A DNA stretch of 63,788 nucleotides, from NCBI GenBank assembly GCA_039033855.1, contig JBCCBV010000020.1, positions 1 through 63,788 on the forward strand, read 5' to 3'. The translations under genes were made by a program, and so were the position numbers. Every line of letters starts with the position of its first letter. The stretch's first letter is position 1. Shown one piece after another: positions 15,798 through 24,551 of the stretch. Source of the DNA: JBCCBV01 sp039033855. Its GTDB lineage: Bacteria > Planctomycetota > Phycisphaerae > Phycisphaerales > Phycisphaeraceae. The notes beneath the pieces are model-generated. The model was not told the DNA's origin. It searched no databases and was given only the letters and a program-made list of their open reading frames with translations.

Positions 15798-16838
15798 ATG
15801 CGCGTGCTTGTCACCGGCGGCGCCGGCTACATCGGATCCCATGCCGTCAAACGACTCGTCGACGACGGCCACACCGTGGTCGCGCTCGACAACCTCGACC
15901 GCGGACACCGCGCCGCCTTCCACGCCGCGGCGCAGAACGGCCCCGACCGCGCCCACCTGCTCGAAGCCGACCTCAACGACACCGATCGCATCACCGAAGC
16001 CCTGCGCGAACACCGGGTCGAGTGCGTCATCAACTTCGCCGCCCTCGCGTATGTGGGCGAATCGGTCGAGCACCCGCTGCGCTACTACCGCAACAACACC
16101 GCCGGCGTGGTGTCGCTGCTCGAAGCCATGGACGCCGCCGGCGTGAACCGCCTGGTCCACTCCTCCACCTGCGCGACCTACGGCGAGCCGCCCGCCGAAT
16201 ACATCCCCATCCCCGAAACCTGCCCGCAGTCGCCGATCAACCCCTACGGCTGGTCGAAGCTCTTCAACGAGCGCGTCTTCCTCGACTACGCCCACAGCAA
16301 GCACCAGGCCGGGCGAGACTTCGCCTTCGCCGCGCTGCGCTACTTCAACGTCGCCGGCTGCGCCGCCGACGGCGCCCTGGGCGAAGACCACCACCCCGAA
16401 ACCCACCTCATCCCCGTCTTGCTCAACACGGCCCTCGGCAAGCGCAAGTCCGCCACCATCTTCGGCACCGATTACGACACGCCCGACGGAACCTGCATCC
16501 GCGACTACGTCCACGTGGAAGACCTGATCGACGCCCACGTCACCGTGCTCCAGGCCATGGGCCCCACCGACCAGCGCATCTACAACCTGGGCGTGGGCAA
16601 CGGCTTTTCCGTCAAAGAAATCGTCGACGCGGTCAAGAAAGTCACCGGCGTCGACTTCGCCGTCGAATTGGGAGACCGCCGACCCGGCGACCCGCCACAG
16701 CTCTACGCCAACCCCGCCAAGATCCAGCAGGAACTCGGCTGGACGGCCAAGGTCCAAGACCCCGCCACCATGGCCGAGCACGCCTGGAACTGGTTCCAGA
16801 AGCACCCCGACGGCTACAGCGACTCATCGATCTTATAA
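15798..16838 (+). CDS. galE: UDP-glucose 4-epimerase
   Basis: 346-residue short-chain-dehydrogenase-type epimerase interconverting UDP-glucose and UDP-galactose. It has the NAD-binding GGAGYIGSH (residues 7-15), catalytic Ser122-Ser123-Thr124 in HSSTCATYGE, and Tyr150/Lys154 in NPYGWSKLF. The C-terminal substrate domain contains RYFNVAGC, GTDYDTPDGTCIRDYVHVEDL and LGVGNGFSVKE, all typical of GalE. Length is normal. CGGAG about 10 nt upstream of the ATG is a fair ribosome-binding site. It supplies UDP-galactose for envelope polysaccharide. Confidence 0.95.
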   Translation: MRVLVTGGAGYIGSHAVKRLVDDGHTVVALDNLDRGHRAAFHAAAQNGPDRAHLLEADLNDTDRITEALREHRVECVINFAALAYVGESVEHPLRYYRNNTAGVVSLLEAMDAAGVNRLVHSSTCATYGEPPAEYIPIPETCPQSPINPYGWSKLFNERVFLDYAHSKHQAGRDFAFAALRYFNVAGCAADGALGEDHHPETHLIPVLLNTALGKRKSATIFGTDYDTPDGTCIRDYVHVEDLIDAHVTVLQAMGPTDQRIYNLGVGNGFSVKEIVDAVKKVTGVDFAVELGDRRPGDPPQLYANPAKIQQELGWTAKVQDPATMAEHAWNWFQKHPDGYSDSSIL

Positions 16839-16900
16839 TCTCGAGAACAACCGCAATAGGAACGGTCCACGACAGAGCGCGGCCGATGTTCCGGGGGGGC

Positions 16901-17698
16901 TCAGATCCCCTCGCCCAGGTGCACGTCGGTCTTCGGCGCGGGCCGGGTCACGAACAGCGAAAGTAACTCGCCCCGGCTCGACACCTCGAACCGGCGATAC
17001 AACTGACGCACGTAGTTGTGCACCGTGTGCGGGCTGAGCCCCAGGTCGGCGGCCACCTGCTTTTCGCTCTGCCCGGCCAACAAGCCCGACAGCGTCTGAC
17101 GCAGCCGTGTCGGCAGCTTCTGCACCCGCGGGTCGTCGCCCCGGCCGCCCGGTTCGGACCGCAACAACGCCGCCCCGATGTGCTGCACCCGGCCGAGCAC
17201 CTCCGCGTCGTGGTGGCTGAAGCCCGGCCGTCTGCGGTCGCGGTAACACGCCAGCCAGACCGTCGTCGAAGGGTCCAGCTCCACCAGACAGCCCATCGCC
17301 GGCCCCGGGCCGTGCCCATCGGTCGCCGGGGGGAGCGTGCCGCCCGTTTCGTCGTGGTCGTTGTCGATGTCGTGCCCGTTGGGCGGCGCCTCGCGCCACG
17401 TCGCCGCGGCGTCGTGATCGTTCCGGCTGCGCGCCACGTTCTCCGGGGGCGAAGGCTCGGGCAAGCGAACCCCCGGCGGCGCCGACTCGCCCGACGCCGA
17501 GCCCTCGCCCATCGAACCGCCATCGCCATCGGTCAACCGCCACACCGCCCAGTCCGCGTGCACCGCGTCGCACACCCCCCGGGCCAACCTGTCCATGCGT
17601 TCCTGGCGCGATAGCTCCGGGCTCGACGCCGACGCCAACGCCGAAAGCGCCCGGTCGGCCGTCACCCGCGATTCACCCGCTGCGCCAAGCGTGCTCAT
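16901..17698 (-). CDS. LuxR-family transcriptional regulator
   Basis: 265 residues. The C-terminal ~65 residues are a LuxR-type helix-turn-helix: LPTRLRQTLSGLLAGQSEKQ, then VAADLGLSPHTVHNYVRQLYRRFEVSSRGEL. The N-terminal part (DWAVWRLTDGDGG... GCLVELDPSTTVWLACYRDRRR... FSHHDAEVLGRVQHIGAALL) is GAF-like in outline and may sense a ligand or redox state; no conserved phospho-acceptor receiver is seen. A polar Gly/Glu/Pro-rich loop is inserted near residues 60-110. It is transcribed divergently from pyrH; its targets are unknown. Confidence 0.85.
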   Translation of the reverse strand: MSTLGAAGESRVTADRALSALASASSPELSRQERMDRLARGVCDAVHADWAVWRLTDGDGGSMGEGSASGESAPPGVRLPEPSPPENVARSRNDHDAAATWREAPPNGHDIDNDHDETGGTLPPATDGHGPGPAMGCLVELDPSTTVWLACYRDRRRPGFSHHDAEVLGRVQHIGAALLRSEPGGRGDDPRVQKLPTRLRQTLSGLLAGQSEKQVAADLGLSPHTVHNYVRQLYRRFEVSSRGELLSLFVTRPAPKTDVHLGEGI

Positions 17699-17979
17699 AC
17701 ACCCGCTCCCAGCCGCCTTGCGACCCGACCCGGATAGACCTCAACAGGCCACCCACGTCCGTGCGCGACCCAAACCGTGCCGATCCAAACCGGCCGTCGC
17801 ATCAACCATAAACCAACCGCCCCGCCATCGCACCCTTTTTCCCAACCCGCAAGCCCCGCCTTGACGGCCCGGCCCGGCGCGAGTCCAATCCCATACACCA
17901 CTTACGTCGCCCAATCCGCGCCACCCCAAACCCGCACCGCCCGGCTCCAACCCACAGCCCCAGCATAGGGAAATCCCGA

Positions 17980-18747
17980 GTGAGCCCCACCTCCGCCCCA
18001 GAATCCGCCCCGGACTCCACCCCCGAATCCGCCCCGCGCTACCGCCGCGCCCTGCTCAAAATCTCCGGCGAGGCCTTCTGCAAGCCCGACCGCCCGGGCA
18101 TCGACTCCGACGAGCTCGCCCTGATCGCCGGTGAAATCGCCTCCGCCGCCCAGCAGGGCTGCCAGCTGGCCGTCGTCGTCGGCGGCGGCAACATCGTCCG
18201 CGGCGGCGCCCTGGCCCAGGCCGGACACCTGCCCCGGGCCTCGGCCGACTACATGGGCATGCTCGGCACGGCGATCAACGGCATCGCCCTCAAAGAAGCC
18301 CTCGAAACCCTCGGACAACCCGCCCGGGTCCTTTCGGCCATCGACATCAGCTCCGTCGCCGAAACCTACATCCGCGGACGGGCCATCCGACACCTCGAAA
18401 AAGGCCGGGTCGTCGTCTTCGTCTGCGGCACCGGAAACCCCTTTTTCACCACGGATTCCGCCGCCAGCCTCCGCGCCGCCGAAATCGAGGCCGACGTCCT
18501 GCTCAAGGCCACCAAGGTCGACGGCATCTACGACAAAGACCCCCACAAACACCCCGACGCCGTCCGCTTCGACCGCCTGACCTTCGACGACGCCATCCGT
18601 CAAAAGCTCGGTGTCATGGACCTCACCGCCTTCTCCATGTGCATGGAACGCAACATCCCCATCGTCGTTTTCGACATGAAGACGCCCGGCCACATCGCCG
18701 CCGTCGTCGCCGGCCAAGACCACGGCACCCGCGTCGTCTCCGCCTGA
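17980..18747 (+). CDS. pyrH: UMP kinase
   Basis: 255-residue bacterial uridylate kinase, which phosphorylates UMP in pyrimidine nucleotide synthesis. The N-terminal ~18 residues are a Ser/Pro/Glu repeat (SAPESAPDSTPESAP) before the conserved YRRALLKISGEAF. Active-site features are VVVGGGNIVRGG, YMGMLGTAINGIAL, GTGNPFFTTDSAASLRA and KATKVDGIYDKDP, then the C-terminal NIPIVVFDMKTPG. The start is GTG, chosen because the open frame and the fold begin there. No tsf or frr neighbour is seen, unlike the common rpsB-tsf-pyrH-frr order. Confidence 0.95.
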   Translation: MSPTSAPESAPDSTPESAPRYRRALLKISGEAFCKPDRPGIDSDELALIAGEIASAAQQGCQLAVVVGGGNIVRGGALAQAGHLPRASADYMGMLGTAINGIALKEALETLGQPARVLSAIDISSVAETYIRGRAIRHLEKGRVVVFVCGTGNPFFTTDSAASLRAAEIEADVLLKATKVDGIYDKDPHKHPDAVRFDRLTFDDAIRQKLGVMDLTAFSMCMERNIPIVVFDMKTPGHIAAVVAGQDHGTRVVSA

Positions 18748-18769
18748 TCGCACACAGAACGCCTTTCTC

Positions 18770-18832
18770 CGCCCTCTCCTTGGGGAAGAGGGTGCTTGTC
18801 TGCGTCGTCAGACGCCGGCAAGCGGGTGAGGG
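18770..18832. repeat. Intergenic palindromic repeat, copy 4 (variant)
   Basis: Starts GCCCTCTCCTTGGGG and continues AAGAGGGTGC, then GTCAGACG and CGGGTGAGGGG. It is related to the CCCTCTCC family seen near groES and grpE and starts 22 nt after the pyrH stop codon. Confidence 0.6.
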
Positions 18833-18901
18833 GACGAGCCGGTCAAGGCGTCCGCCCTCTCCGCTGCAGCCCCCCACGCCAAACCGCCCCGCTTTCTTTC
18901 C

Positions 18902-18931
18902 TTGACAGCCCAAACCCCGGCCCCGTATCGT
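18902..18931 (+). promoter_or_regulatory. Sigma-70-type promoter for the prepilin gene
   Basis: TTGACA (18902-18907), an 18-nt spacer and TATCGT (18926-18931). The -35 matches consensus exactly. The -10 lies inside a small palindrome GTATC-GTGA-GATAC (18925-18938) that could serve as an operator. Transcription would begin near 18938, leaving a leader of about 385 nt before the prepilin ATG. Confidence 0.65.
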
Positions 18932-18937
18932 GAGATA

Positions 18938-19322
18938 CAGGTGAGGACCGTTCGCGGACCCGCCTCCGTCTGCATCGGCCTGCTTACCGCTCTGCTTACG
19001 GCATAACCAGGATCGCACGCCCCGCCGACCCCCTCGGCCGGGCAAACCACCCGGGTCGGGCGAGGCCCGGGCAGCGGCGTTCGGGTTGTTTCGACGGGAA
19101 AGTCCCGCCGAGCCCGAACCGCAAGAGACACGCCACACGCTCGCGACTTGCACCCACGGCCTACCCGACGCCCTACGGCTTCGTCCCAGACTGCTCTTAT
19201 TCATCCGTTCGCATTTTCCGGATGACGCCGACCGTCGACCCCGGCCCGACCCCGCAAGCCACGAACCCGGCTCCTCTTCACGCCCGCTGAATCGCTCGCC
19301 CGCATGAAAGGAGCCGTGCGCC
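18938..19322 (+). other. Long structured 5' leader of the prepilin gene
   Basis: No gene is seen here. The leader is GC-rich and contains a nested hairpin at 19079-19119: GTTCGGG pairs with CCCGAAC and encloses CGACGGGA/TCCCGCCG with an AAG loop. Further self-complementary blocks (CCCGGG...CCCGGG) lie around 19045-19075. The ribosome-binding site AAGGAG lies about 10 nt before the ATG. Its length and structure make a cis-regulatory RNA possible, but no known riboswitch class is identified. Confidence 0.45.
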
Positions 19323-20372
19323 ATGGTGCACACGCAGCTCGTCCGTCGCCGTCCGATCACCCAGAAGAAGGGCTTCACGCTCATCGAGCTTCTGGTGGTC
19401 ATCGCCATCATCGCCTTGCTCATCGGCATCCTGCTGCCGGCCCTCTCGGCCGCCCGCCGCACCGCCCGCAAGGCCGCCAACGGCTCCAACGTCCGGTCCA
19501 TCGCCCAGGGCCTGGCCGTCGGTGCCAACTCCAACAAAGAGTTCTACGCCGGCATGACCAGCAAGGGCCTCATCGGCGCGGTTGAAGACGACGGCGCCTT
19601 GACCCGCTACCAAGGCGGCGCCGCCGACGCCGACGAAAAGTTCACCATCGAAGGCAGCGCCGGCAGCGCCGACGACCCGGCCGTGCGTTTCGCCGTCCTG
19701 CTCCAGAGCCAGGTCATCGCCTCCAAGATCATCCTGAACCCCATCGAGTCCAGCCGGAAAATCGAGGGCGACGAGCAGGAAAACATCACCGCGCAGAACT
19801 ATTCGTACGCCATGCTTGGCCTTGAGGGCGTAACCGATCCTGCCAACGCTTCCTCCGCCGGCAATGACCAGTCGTACGACGGGGCCGACGCTCAGATGGG
19901 CACCAACCCCACCACGGTCGATTACGGACGCCCCTTGCGCCGCGGCTCGTCGGAGTGGAAGTCCACCCAGAACACCGAGGCCGTCATCCTCTCCGACCGC
20001 AACACCGGCGCCAGCAACTTCGACGACGACGCCGCCGGCGGCACCGCCATCAGCTCGGTCTGGGGCGAAGACAACGACGGCGACTGGCAAGGACACGTCG
20101 TCAAGGGCGACGCGTCCATCGAGTTCCGCAACAAGGCTGTCCTCGACCGGTCGCGCTACGGCAACAACGTCGCCTTCGACTCCGGCGACGCCGACTCGGG
20201 CGGTGGCACCGGCACAGATGCCTGGCAGGGCGATAACCTCTTCTGGGTCAACGACGACAACAACGACGGCGACGGGGCGACAAACCCCCACAACGCCGAC
20301 GCCGTGATGGTCTACCCCGATGGCGGCGCCGTGACCGCCGACCCGGACATGGCCGTCGTCGATCAGACCTGA
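19323..20372 (+). CDS. Prepilin-like (type II secretion/pseudopilin) protein
   Basis: 349 residues with a classic prepilin leader: basic MVHTQLVRRRPITQKKG, predicted cleavage after Gly17, then FTLIELLVVIAIIALLIGIL with Glu at +5 of the mature protein. The rest is Asp/Asn/Gly-rich and contains segments such as NYSYAMLGLEG and SDRNTGASNFDDDAAGG. This fits the large Planctomycetota families of prepilin-type N-terminal cleavage/methylation proteins thought to assemble in pseudopilus or surface structures. No assembly genes are adjacent. It has its own strong promoter and a strong terminator. Confidence 0.88.
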   Translation: MVHTQLVRRRPITQKKGFTLIELLVVIAIIALLIGILLPALSAARRTARKAANGSNVRSIAQGLAVGANSNKEFYAGMTSKGLIGAVEDDGALTRYQGGAADADEKFTIEGSAGSADDPAVRFAVLLQSQVIASKIILNPIESSRKIEGDEQENITAQNYSYAMLGLEGVTDPANASSAGNDQSYDGADAQMGTNPTTVDYGRPLRRGSSEWKSTQNTEAVILSDRNTGASNFDDDAAGGTAISSVWGEDNDGDWQGHVVKGDASIEFRNKAVLDRSRYGNNVAFDSGDADSGGGTGTDAWQGDNLFWVNDDNNDGDGATNPHNADAVMVYPDGGAVTADPDMAVVDQT

Positions 20373-20487
20373 CCTGGAGCGCCGAGCCCCGGCGTATCCC
20401 CGGCCTGACACCTCGGACGACCGCCCACGCGATCGCTCCGAATCAGGACAACGCCACGCCGGACAACCCGACGCCCCGCGAACCGAC

Positions 20488-20515
20488 CCGGCCGCGCCTC
20501 CCCAGGCGCGGCCGG
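20488..20515 (+). terminator. Intrinsic terminator after the prepilin gene
   Basis: Perfect 12-bp stem CCGGCCGCGCCT (20488-20499), CCCC loop, AGGCGCGGCCGG (20504-20515), followed by TTTCG. It lies about 115 nt after the stop codon. Confidence 0.75.
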
Positions 20516-20517
20516 TT

Positions 20518-20591
20518 TCGCGTTCCGCGGTGACAGATCGCGTTCTCTCCGAGATCGCGGTGCGGATCGCGTTCCGCGGTGACAGATCGCG
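20518..20591. repeat. Pair of 25-bp direct repeats downstream of the terminator
   Basis: Identical 25-bp units at 20518-20542 and 20567-20591 share the core GTTCCGCGGTGACAGATCGC. The spacer contains partial copies of ATCGCG. The remaining sequence of the 567-nt gap 20373-20939 holds no gene that I can support, apart from the terminator and the ribosome-binding site GGAAGGAAA of the next gene. Confidence 0.7.
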
Positions 20592-20939
20592 CTCGGCAGC
20601 GGGAACCTCTCGTCCGCGATGACCCTCACCGGCGCTTCGCGCATCGCGACGCCATCCCGGCCGGACGCGCCGGCACGAGCCGCGACCGTCAGGGAGCGGG
20701 GCCACCGCCCAAGACGACGCCCTGAGCCGTCGCCCGCGTTGCGCCCGTGATGTGATCTCCATCGTGCTCTGCGCGAGCTGCGCATCAATAGCCGCAAAGA
20801 AATCACCGGCGCCCCGCCACGAAATGTCGCGCGGCTCGCCCATTCCTCAACAAGCCCTAACCGCCGGCGGTCATGCTGAACGCATCGGCTCACGACGGGC
20901 GAGCCGACCCCGCCTCCCTTTTTCCGGAAGGAAAACCCC

Positions 20940-22805
20940 ATGCATCGCCCCCCTCTGCTCCACGCTGTCGTCTGCGCGCTGTGCGCGCCCACAGGGCTCA
21001 GCTACGCCGTCGACCCGACGTTCCGCCCGGTCGCCTTGTCCGACCAAGCTGCGCCCGGAGCCGCCGCGGGCTTCACCTTCAACTCCGTCAACGTTGACTT
21101 TCAGACCTCCTCGATCAACGAGCTGGGCCAGGTCGCGTTTACCGGGGTCGCGTCGGACGGCGGAACCGACCTGACCGGCATCTGGTCGGACGCCTCGGGG
21201 ACACTCGAACTGGTCGTCCTTGAGGGCGACGCCGCCCCCGGGACCGCCGCCGGGGTCACGTTCCGCGAGCAAGCGATCGGACGAGCGCTGGTGCTCAACG
21301 ATGTCGGACAGGTCGCATTCTATGCGCGCATCGAAGGACCCGGCGTGACTTCGAACAACCACGACACCATCTACACAGGCAACTCGGCCGGAACGCGCCT
21401 CGTCGCCAGGGAAGGCAGCGCCGCGCCCGATAGCGGAGGGGGCGTTTTCTTCGGACTCATTCAACCCGGGCATCTCTCTCTAAACAACCAGAATGACATC
21501 GCGTTCATCGGCGGCGCAACGGTCCTGAACGGCAACGGTATTTGGCGCGAAGACGGCGCGACTCAAATCTTGTCCGGCGCGTATCTCGAAGGCGAAACCG
21601 TCCCCGGGTCCGACCCGGCTGACGATGAAACCTTTTCCTCCTTCGGCACCAATAACATCTCGCTCAGTTCCGACGGAGATGTTTCTTTCAATGCCAGTTC
21701 GACCGAAAACGGCATAACAAATTGGTCTGAAAGAGGCGGGAGCCTTCAGCGGATCATCAGCCAAGACGACCCTGCGCCGGACCTCGTCGACATCACGATT
21801 GACCGGATCAACAACCGTACGGAGATCATTTATAACGACGAAGGCCACGCCGCCTTTACCGTGAGTTTGACGGGCACTGGGGTCGATTCGTCGAACGACG
21901 CCGCGCTCTATGCCGAAACTTCTTCAGGAGTCGAGCTCATCGCCCGCGAAGGCGACGCCGCCCCGGGAGCCGGCGTGGGGCTGCTGTTCGGAAATAGCTT
22001 TGTCGATGGCTCTCCTTCGGGCGCTCGACCCGCCATCAATGGATCCGACGAGCTTCTCTTTTACAACAACCTGACCGGCCCCGGCGTCACCGGCACCAAC
22101 GATGCCAGCCTTTGGTCGACCGTGGGTGGCGGTTTGGAACTCGTCGCCCGGGCCGGCGACCAGGCCCCCGACCGGCCGGCGGGACAGGTGTTCTTCGATA
22201 TCGCGAATGGCAACAAGCGTTATGCGATCAACGACGACGGCACGATCGTGTTCGAGTCGGGCCTTTCCGGCCCCGGCGTCACCAGCACCAGCGACCGGGG
22301 CATCTGGGCCACCGACGACAACGGCGACCTGTTCCTGGTCATCGCCGAGGGCCAAACCATCGACATCGACCCCGACGCGATCACCACGGACCTCCGCACG
22401 GTCAGCACGTTCGACTTCAACGACTTGAACGAGGGCACCGCCGGGCGATCACAACTGTTCAACAACAACGACGAACTGCTCCTGCCCATTACGTTTACCG
22501 ACGGCACGTCCGGCCTCTTTGTTGTTGACCTCAGCCCTGCACCAATCGTCGTGATAGGCGACGGCAACTGCGACGGTGTGGTCGATCTGCTGGACTTCGA
22601 CATCCTGGCCGCCAACTTCGGCAACAACGTGACCGGCGGCGTGAAAGACGCCGACTTCAACGGTGACGGCGTGGTCGATCTGCTCGACTTCGACATCCTG
22701 GCGTTCGCCTTCGCCGCGGCGGGCTCGGCGCAAGTCGTGCCCGAGCCCGGTATCGCCGCGATGCTGTCGCTCGGCTTACTGGCGTTCCGTCGTCGCCGCG
22801 GCTGA
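20940..22805 (+). CDS. Exported NxxGxxAF-repeat protein with dockerin and PEP-CTERM-like tail
   Basis: 621-residue secreted or surface protein. It has an N-terminal signal peptide (to about residue 23, ending SYA), then about eight tandem segments built around NDxGQVAFxxxxxGPGV and RxGDxAPG, the choice-of-anchor NxxGxxAF repeat type. These are followed by a type-I dockerin pair (GDGNCDGVVDLLDFDILAAN and DFNGDGVVDLLDFDILAFAF) with calcium-binding Asp/Asn positions, and a C-terminal sorting signal VPEPGIAAMLSLGLL then RRRRG. The PEP motif, hydrophobic helix and basic end predict processing by an exosortase, whose gene is not in the window. Function unknown; binding partners would carry cohesin domains. 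Confidence 0.85.
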   Translation: MHRPPLLHAVVCALCAPTGLSYAVDPTFRPVALSDQAAPGAAAGFTFNSVNVDFQTSSINELGQVAFTGVASDGGTDLTGIWSDASGTLELVVLEGDAAPGTAAGVTFREQAIGRALVLNDVGQVAFYARIEGPGVTSNNHDTIYTGNSAGTRLVAREGSAAPDSGGGVFFGLIQPGHLSLNNQNDIAFIGGATVLNGNGIWREDGATQILSGAYLEGETVPGSDPADDETFSSFGTNNISLSSDGDVSFNASSTENGITNWSERGGSLQRIISQDDPAPDLVDITIDRINNRTEIIYNDEGHAAFTVSLTGTGVDSSNDAALYAETSSGVELIAREGDAAPGAGVGLLFGNSFVDGSPSGARPAINGSDELLFYNNLTGPGVTGTNDASLWSTVGGGLELVARAGDQAPDRPAGQVFFDIANGNKRYAINDDGTIVFESGLSGPGVTSTSDRGIWATDDNGDLFLVIAEGQTIDIDPDAITTDLRTVSTFDFNDLNEGTAGRSQLFNNNDELLLPITFTDGTSGLFVVDLSPAPIVVIGDGNCDGVVDLLDFDILAANFGNNVTGGVKDADFNGDGVVDLLDFDILAFAFAAAGSAQVVPEPGIAAMLSLGLLAFRRRRG

Positions 22806-22824
22806 TTTCTTGACCACCCCATCC

Positions 22825-22871
22825 CCGGGCGCGGCGCGCATCTTCGGATGCGCGTCGCGCCCGGTTTGTTT
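22825..22871 (+). terminator. Strong intrinsic terminator with UUCG tetraloop
   Basis: An 18-bp stem (22825-22842 with 22847-22864, one G-U pair) closed by a TTCG tetraloop and followed by TTTGTTT. It ends the transcript of the dockerin/PEP-CTERM gene and isolates guaB. Confidence 0.9.
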
Positions 22872-22881
22872 CTGCCGCCAT

Positions 22882-22900
22882 CACGGGCGAGACGCCCGTG
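22882..22900. repeat. Short palindromic repeat CACGGGCG-AGA-CGCCCGTG
   Basis: Perfect 8-bp inverted repeat with a 3-nt loop, in the context ATCACGGGCGAGACGCCCGT. It resembles a dispersed short palindrome common in planctomycete intergenic DNA. Only one copy is in this window, so the family assignment rests on recall. Confidence 0.45.
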
Positions 22901-22953
22901 CCACCGCAGAACGGCGCCAACCCGCACCCGCGCGAAACACATCGGCGCCCCCC

Positions 22954-22982
22954 TTGACGCCCGCCGCCGGGCCCATCAGGAT
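22954..22982 (+). promoter_or_regulatory. Probable guaB promoter
   Basis: TTGACG (22954-22959), a 17-nt spacer and CAGGAT (22977-22982), 5 nt before the guaB ATG at 22988. No Shine-Dalgarno sequence is possible in so short a leader, so the guaB mRNA would be leaderless. Confidence 0.5.
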
Positions 22983-22987
22983 GCGGC

Positions 22988-24469
22988 ATGGACGACAAAA
23001 TCCTCGCCGACGGCATCACCTTCGACGACGTGCTGCTGGTCCCCGGCCGCAGCGACGTGGCCCCCGCATCCACCGACGTGTCGGCCCGGCTGACGCCGTC
23101 GATCCGCCTGCACATCCCGCTGCTGTCGGCGCCGATGGACACCGTGACCGAGGCGGCCCTGGCTATCGCGTTGGCACAGCAAGGCGGGCTCGGCGTGGTC
23201 CACAAAAACCTGTCCCCCGAGGCCCAGGCCCGCGAGGTGGTCAAGGTCAAACGCTCGGCCAACGGCGTGATCGCCGACCCCGTCACCCTGCCGCCTGACG
23301 CGCCCTGCGGCGAAGCCCGGCGCGTCATGCGCGAGCACAACATCTCCGGCGTGCCCATTACCGACAACGGCCGGTCCGACGGCCGGGCCGTGGGCATCCT
23401 GACCCGTCGCGATTTGATGTTCCAGACCGACGACGCCCCGCCGGTGTCGCAGGTCATGAGCGTCAACCTGGTCACCGGCCCGCCCGACACCGACCTGCAA
23501 AAAGCCGAGGCCATCCTCAACCGCAACAAGGTCGAGAAGCTCCTGCTGGTCAACGGCCAGGGCCAACTCACCGGCCTGATCACCATGCGCGACATCAGCA
23601 AGCTCCAGCAGTACCCGCTGGCGTGTCGCGACGACCGCGGCCGGCTGCGCGTGGGCGCCGCCGTCGGGGTGAAGCAGTTCGACCGCGTGCAGCAGCTGGT
23701 CGAGGCCGAGGTCGATGTGGTGATCGTCGATTCGGCGCACGGCCACTCGGGCAACGTGCTCGAGACGGTCCGCCAGATCAAATCGACCTACGCCATCGAG
23801 GTGATCGCCGGCAACGTGGCCACGGCGTCGGGCGCGCGCGAGTTGATCGACGCCGGCGCCGACGCGGTGAAGGTGGGCATCGGCCCGGGCTCGATCTGCA
23901 CCACGCGGGTGGTGACCGGCGTGGGCGTGCCGCAGGTGACCGCCGTGATGGAGGCCGCCTCGGTCTGCGAGCCGCTGGGCGTGCCGGTGATCGCCGACGG
24001 CGGGGTGCGTCAGAGCGGGGACATCACCAAAGCCATTGCCGCCGGCGCCGACTGCGTGATGCTGGGCTCGCTGTTCGCCGGGCTCGACGAATCGCCGGGC
24101 GACCTGGTCATCCACCACGGCCGGCGCTACAAGACCTACCGCGGCATGGGCAGCGAAGGCGCCATGATGGCCGGCTCGGCCGACCGCTACAGCCAGTCCG
24201 CCAACGGCCGCGACAAGCTCGTGCCCGAAGGCGTCGAAGGACGCGTGCCCTACCGCGGGCCGCTGGCCGACTTCGTCTATCAAATGGTCGGCGGCCTCCG
24301 GGCCGGCATGGGCTACTGCGGCGCACAGACCACCGACGAGCTCCGGCGCAAGGGCCGCTTTGTCCGCATCTCCGGCGCCAGCCTGGCCGAGTCGCACCCG
24401 CACGACATCCAGATCACGCGCGAAAGCCCCAACTACTCGGTCGAAGGCCGGCCCGTCGGCGAGGTGTAA
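22988..24469 (+). CDS. guaB: Inosine-5'-monophosphate dehydrogenase
   Basis: 493 residues, catalysing the NAD-dependent step from IMP to XMP in guanine nucleotide synthesis. A TIM barrel is interrupted by a tandem CBS pair at about 92-205. The catalytic loop GPGSICTTRVVTGVG contains Cys304, followed by VIADGGVRQSGDI, MLGSLFAGLDESPG, the flap-adjacent YRGMGSEGAM and the C-terminal EGVEGRVPYRG. Length is the usual for the family. It forms a single-gene unit between a strong terminator and the GH15 gene. Confidence 0.97.
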   Translation: MDDKILADGITFDDVLLVPGRSDVAPASTDVSARLTPSIRLHIPLLSAPMDTVTEAALAIALAQQGGLGVVHKNLSPEAQAREVVKVKRSANGVIADPVTLPPDAPCGEARRVMREHNISGVPITDNGRSDGRAVGILTRRDLMFQTDDAPPVSQVMSVNLVTGPPDTDLQKAEAILNRNKVEKLLLVNGQGQLTGLITMRDISKLQQYPLACRDDRGRLRVGAAVGVKQFDRVQQLVEAEVDVVIVDSAHGHSGNVLETVRQIKSTYAIEVIAGNVATASGARELIDAGADAVKVGIGPGSICTTRVVTGVGVPQVTAVMEAASVCEPLGVPVIADGGVRQSGDITKAIAAGADCVMLGSLFAGLDESPGDLVIHHGRRYKTYRGMGSEGAMMAGSADRYSQSANGRDKLVPEGVEGRVPYRGPLADFVYQMVGGLRAGMGYCGAQTTDELRRKGRFVRISGASLAESHPHDIQITRESPNYSVEGRPVGEV

Positions 24470-24551
24470 GCCCGGCCGCGCTTGACCGCTGCGGTCTTGC
24501 CCGGGGCCGGCCGGTAGACTCCGCGTTTTTCCAAACGCAAGGTCACCCTTT

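Noticed and set aside
19030..19080. GGGCAAACC in the prepilin leader resembles part of the c-di-GMP-I (GEMM) riboswitch.
   Set aside because: The tetraloop, receptor and second conserved arm are not found at the right distances; a nine-base match in GC-rich DNA is weak.
20749..20860. A small ORF just upstream of the dockerin/PEP-CTERM gene.
   Set aside because: Short, without ribosome-binding site or recognisable features; not distinguishable from chance.
22085..22700. Repeated GGCCCCGGCGTCACC-type blocks that could be taken for a CRISPR or DNA repeat array.
   Set aside because: They are in-frame protein repeats (GPGVT) of the NxxGxxAF protein, diverged and without spacers.
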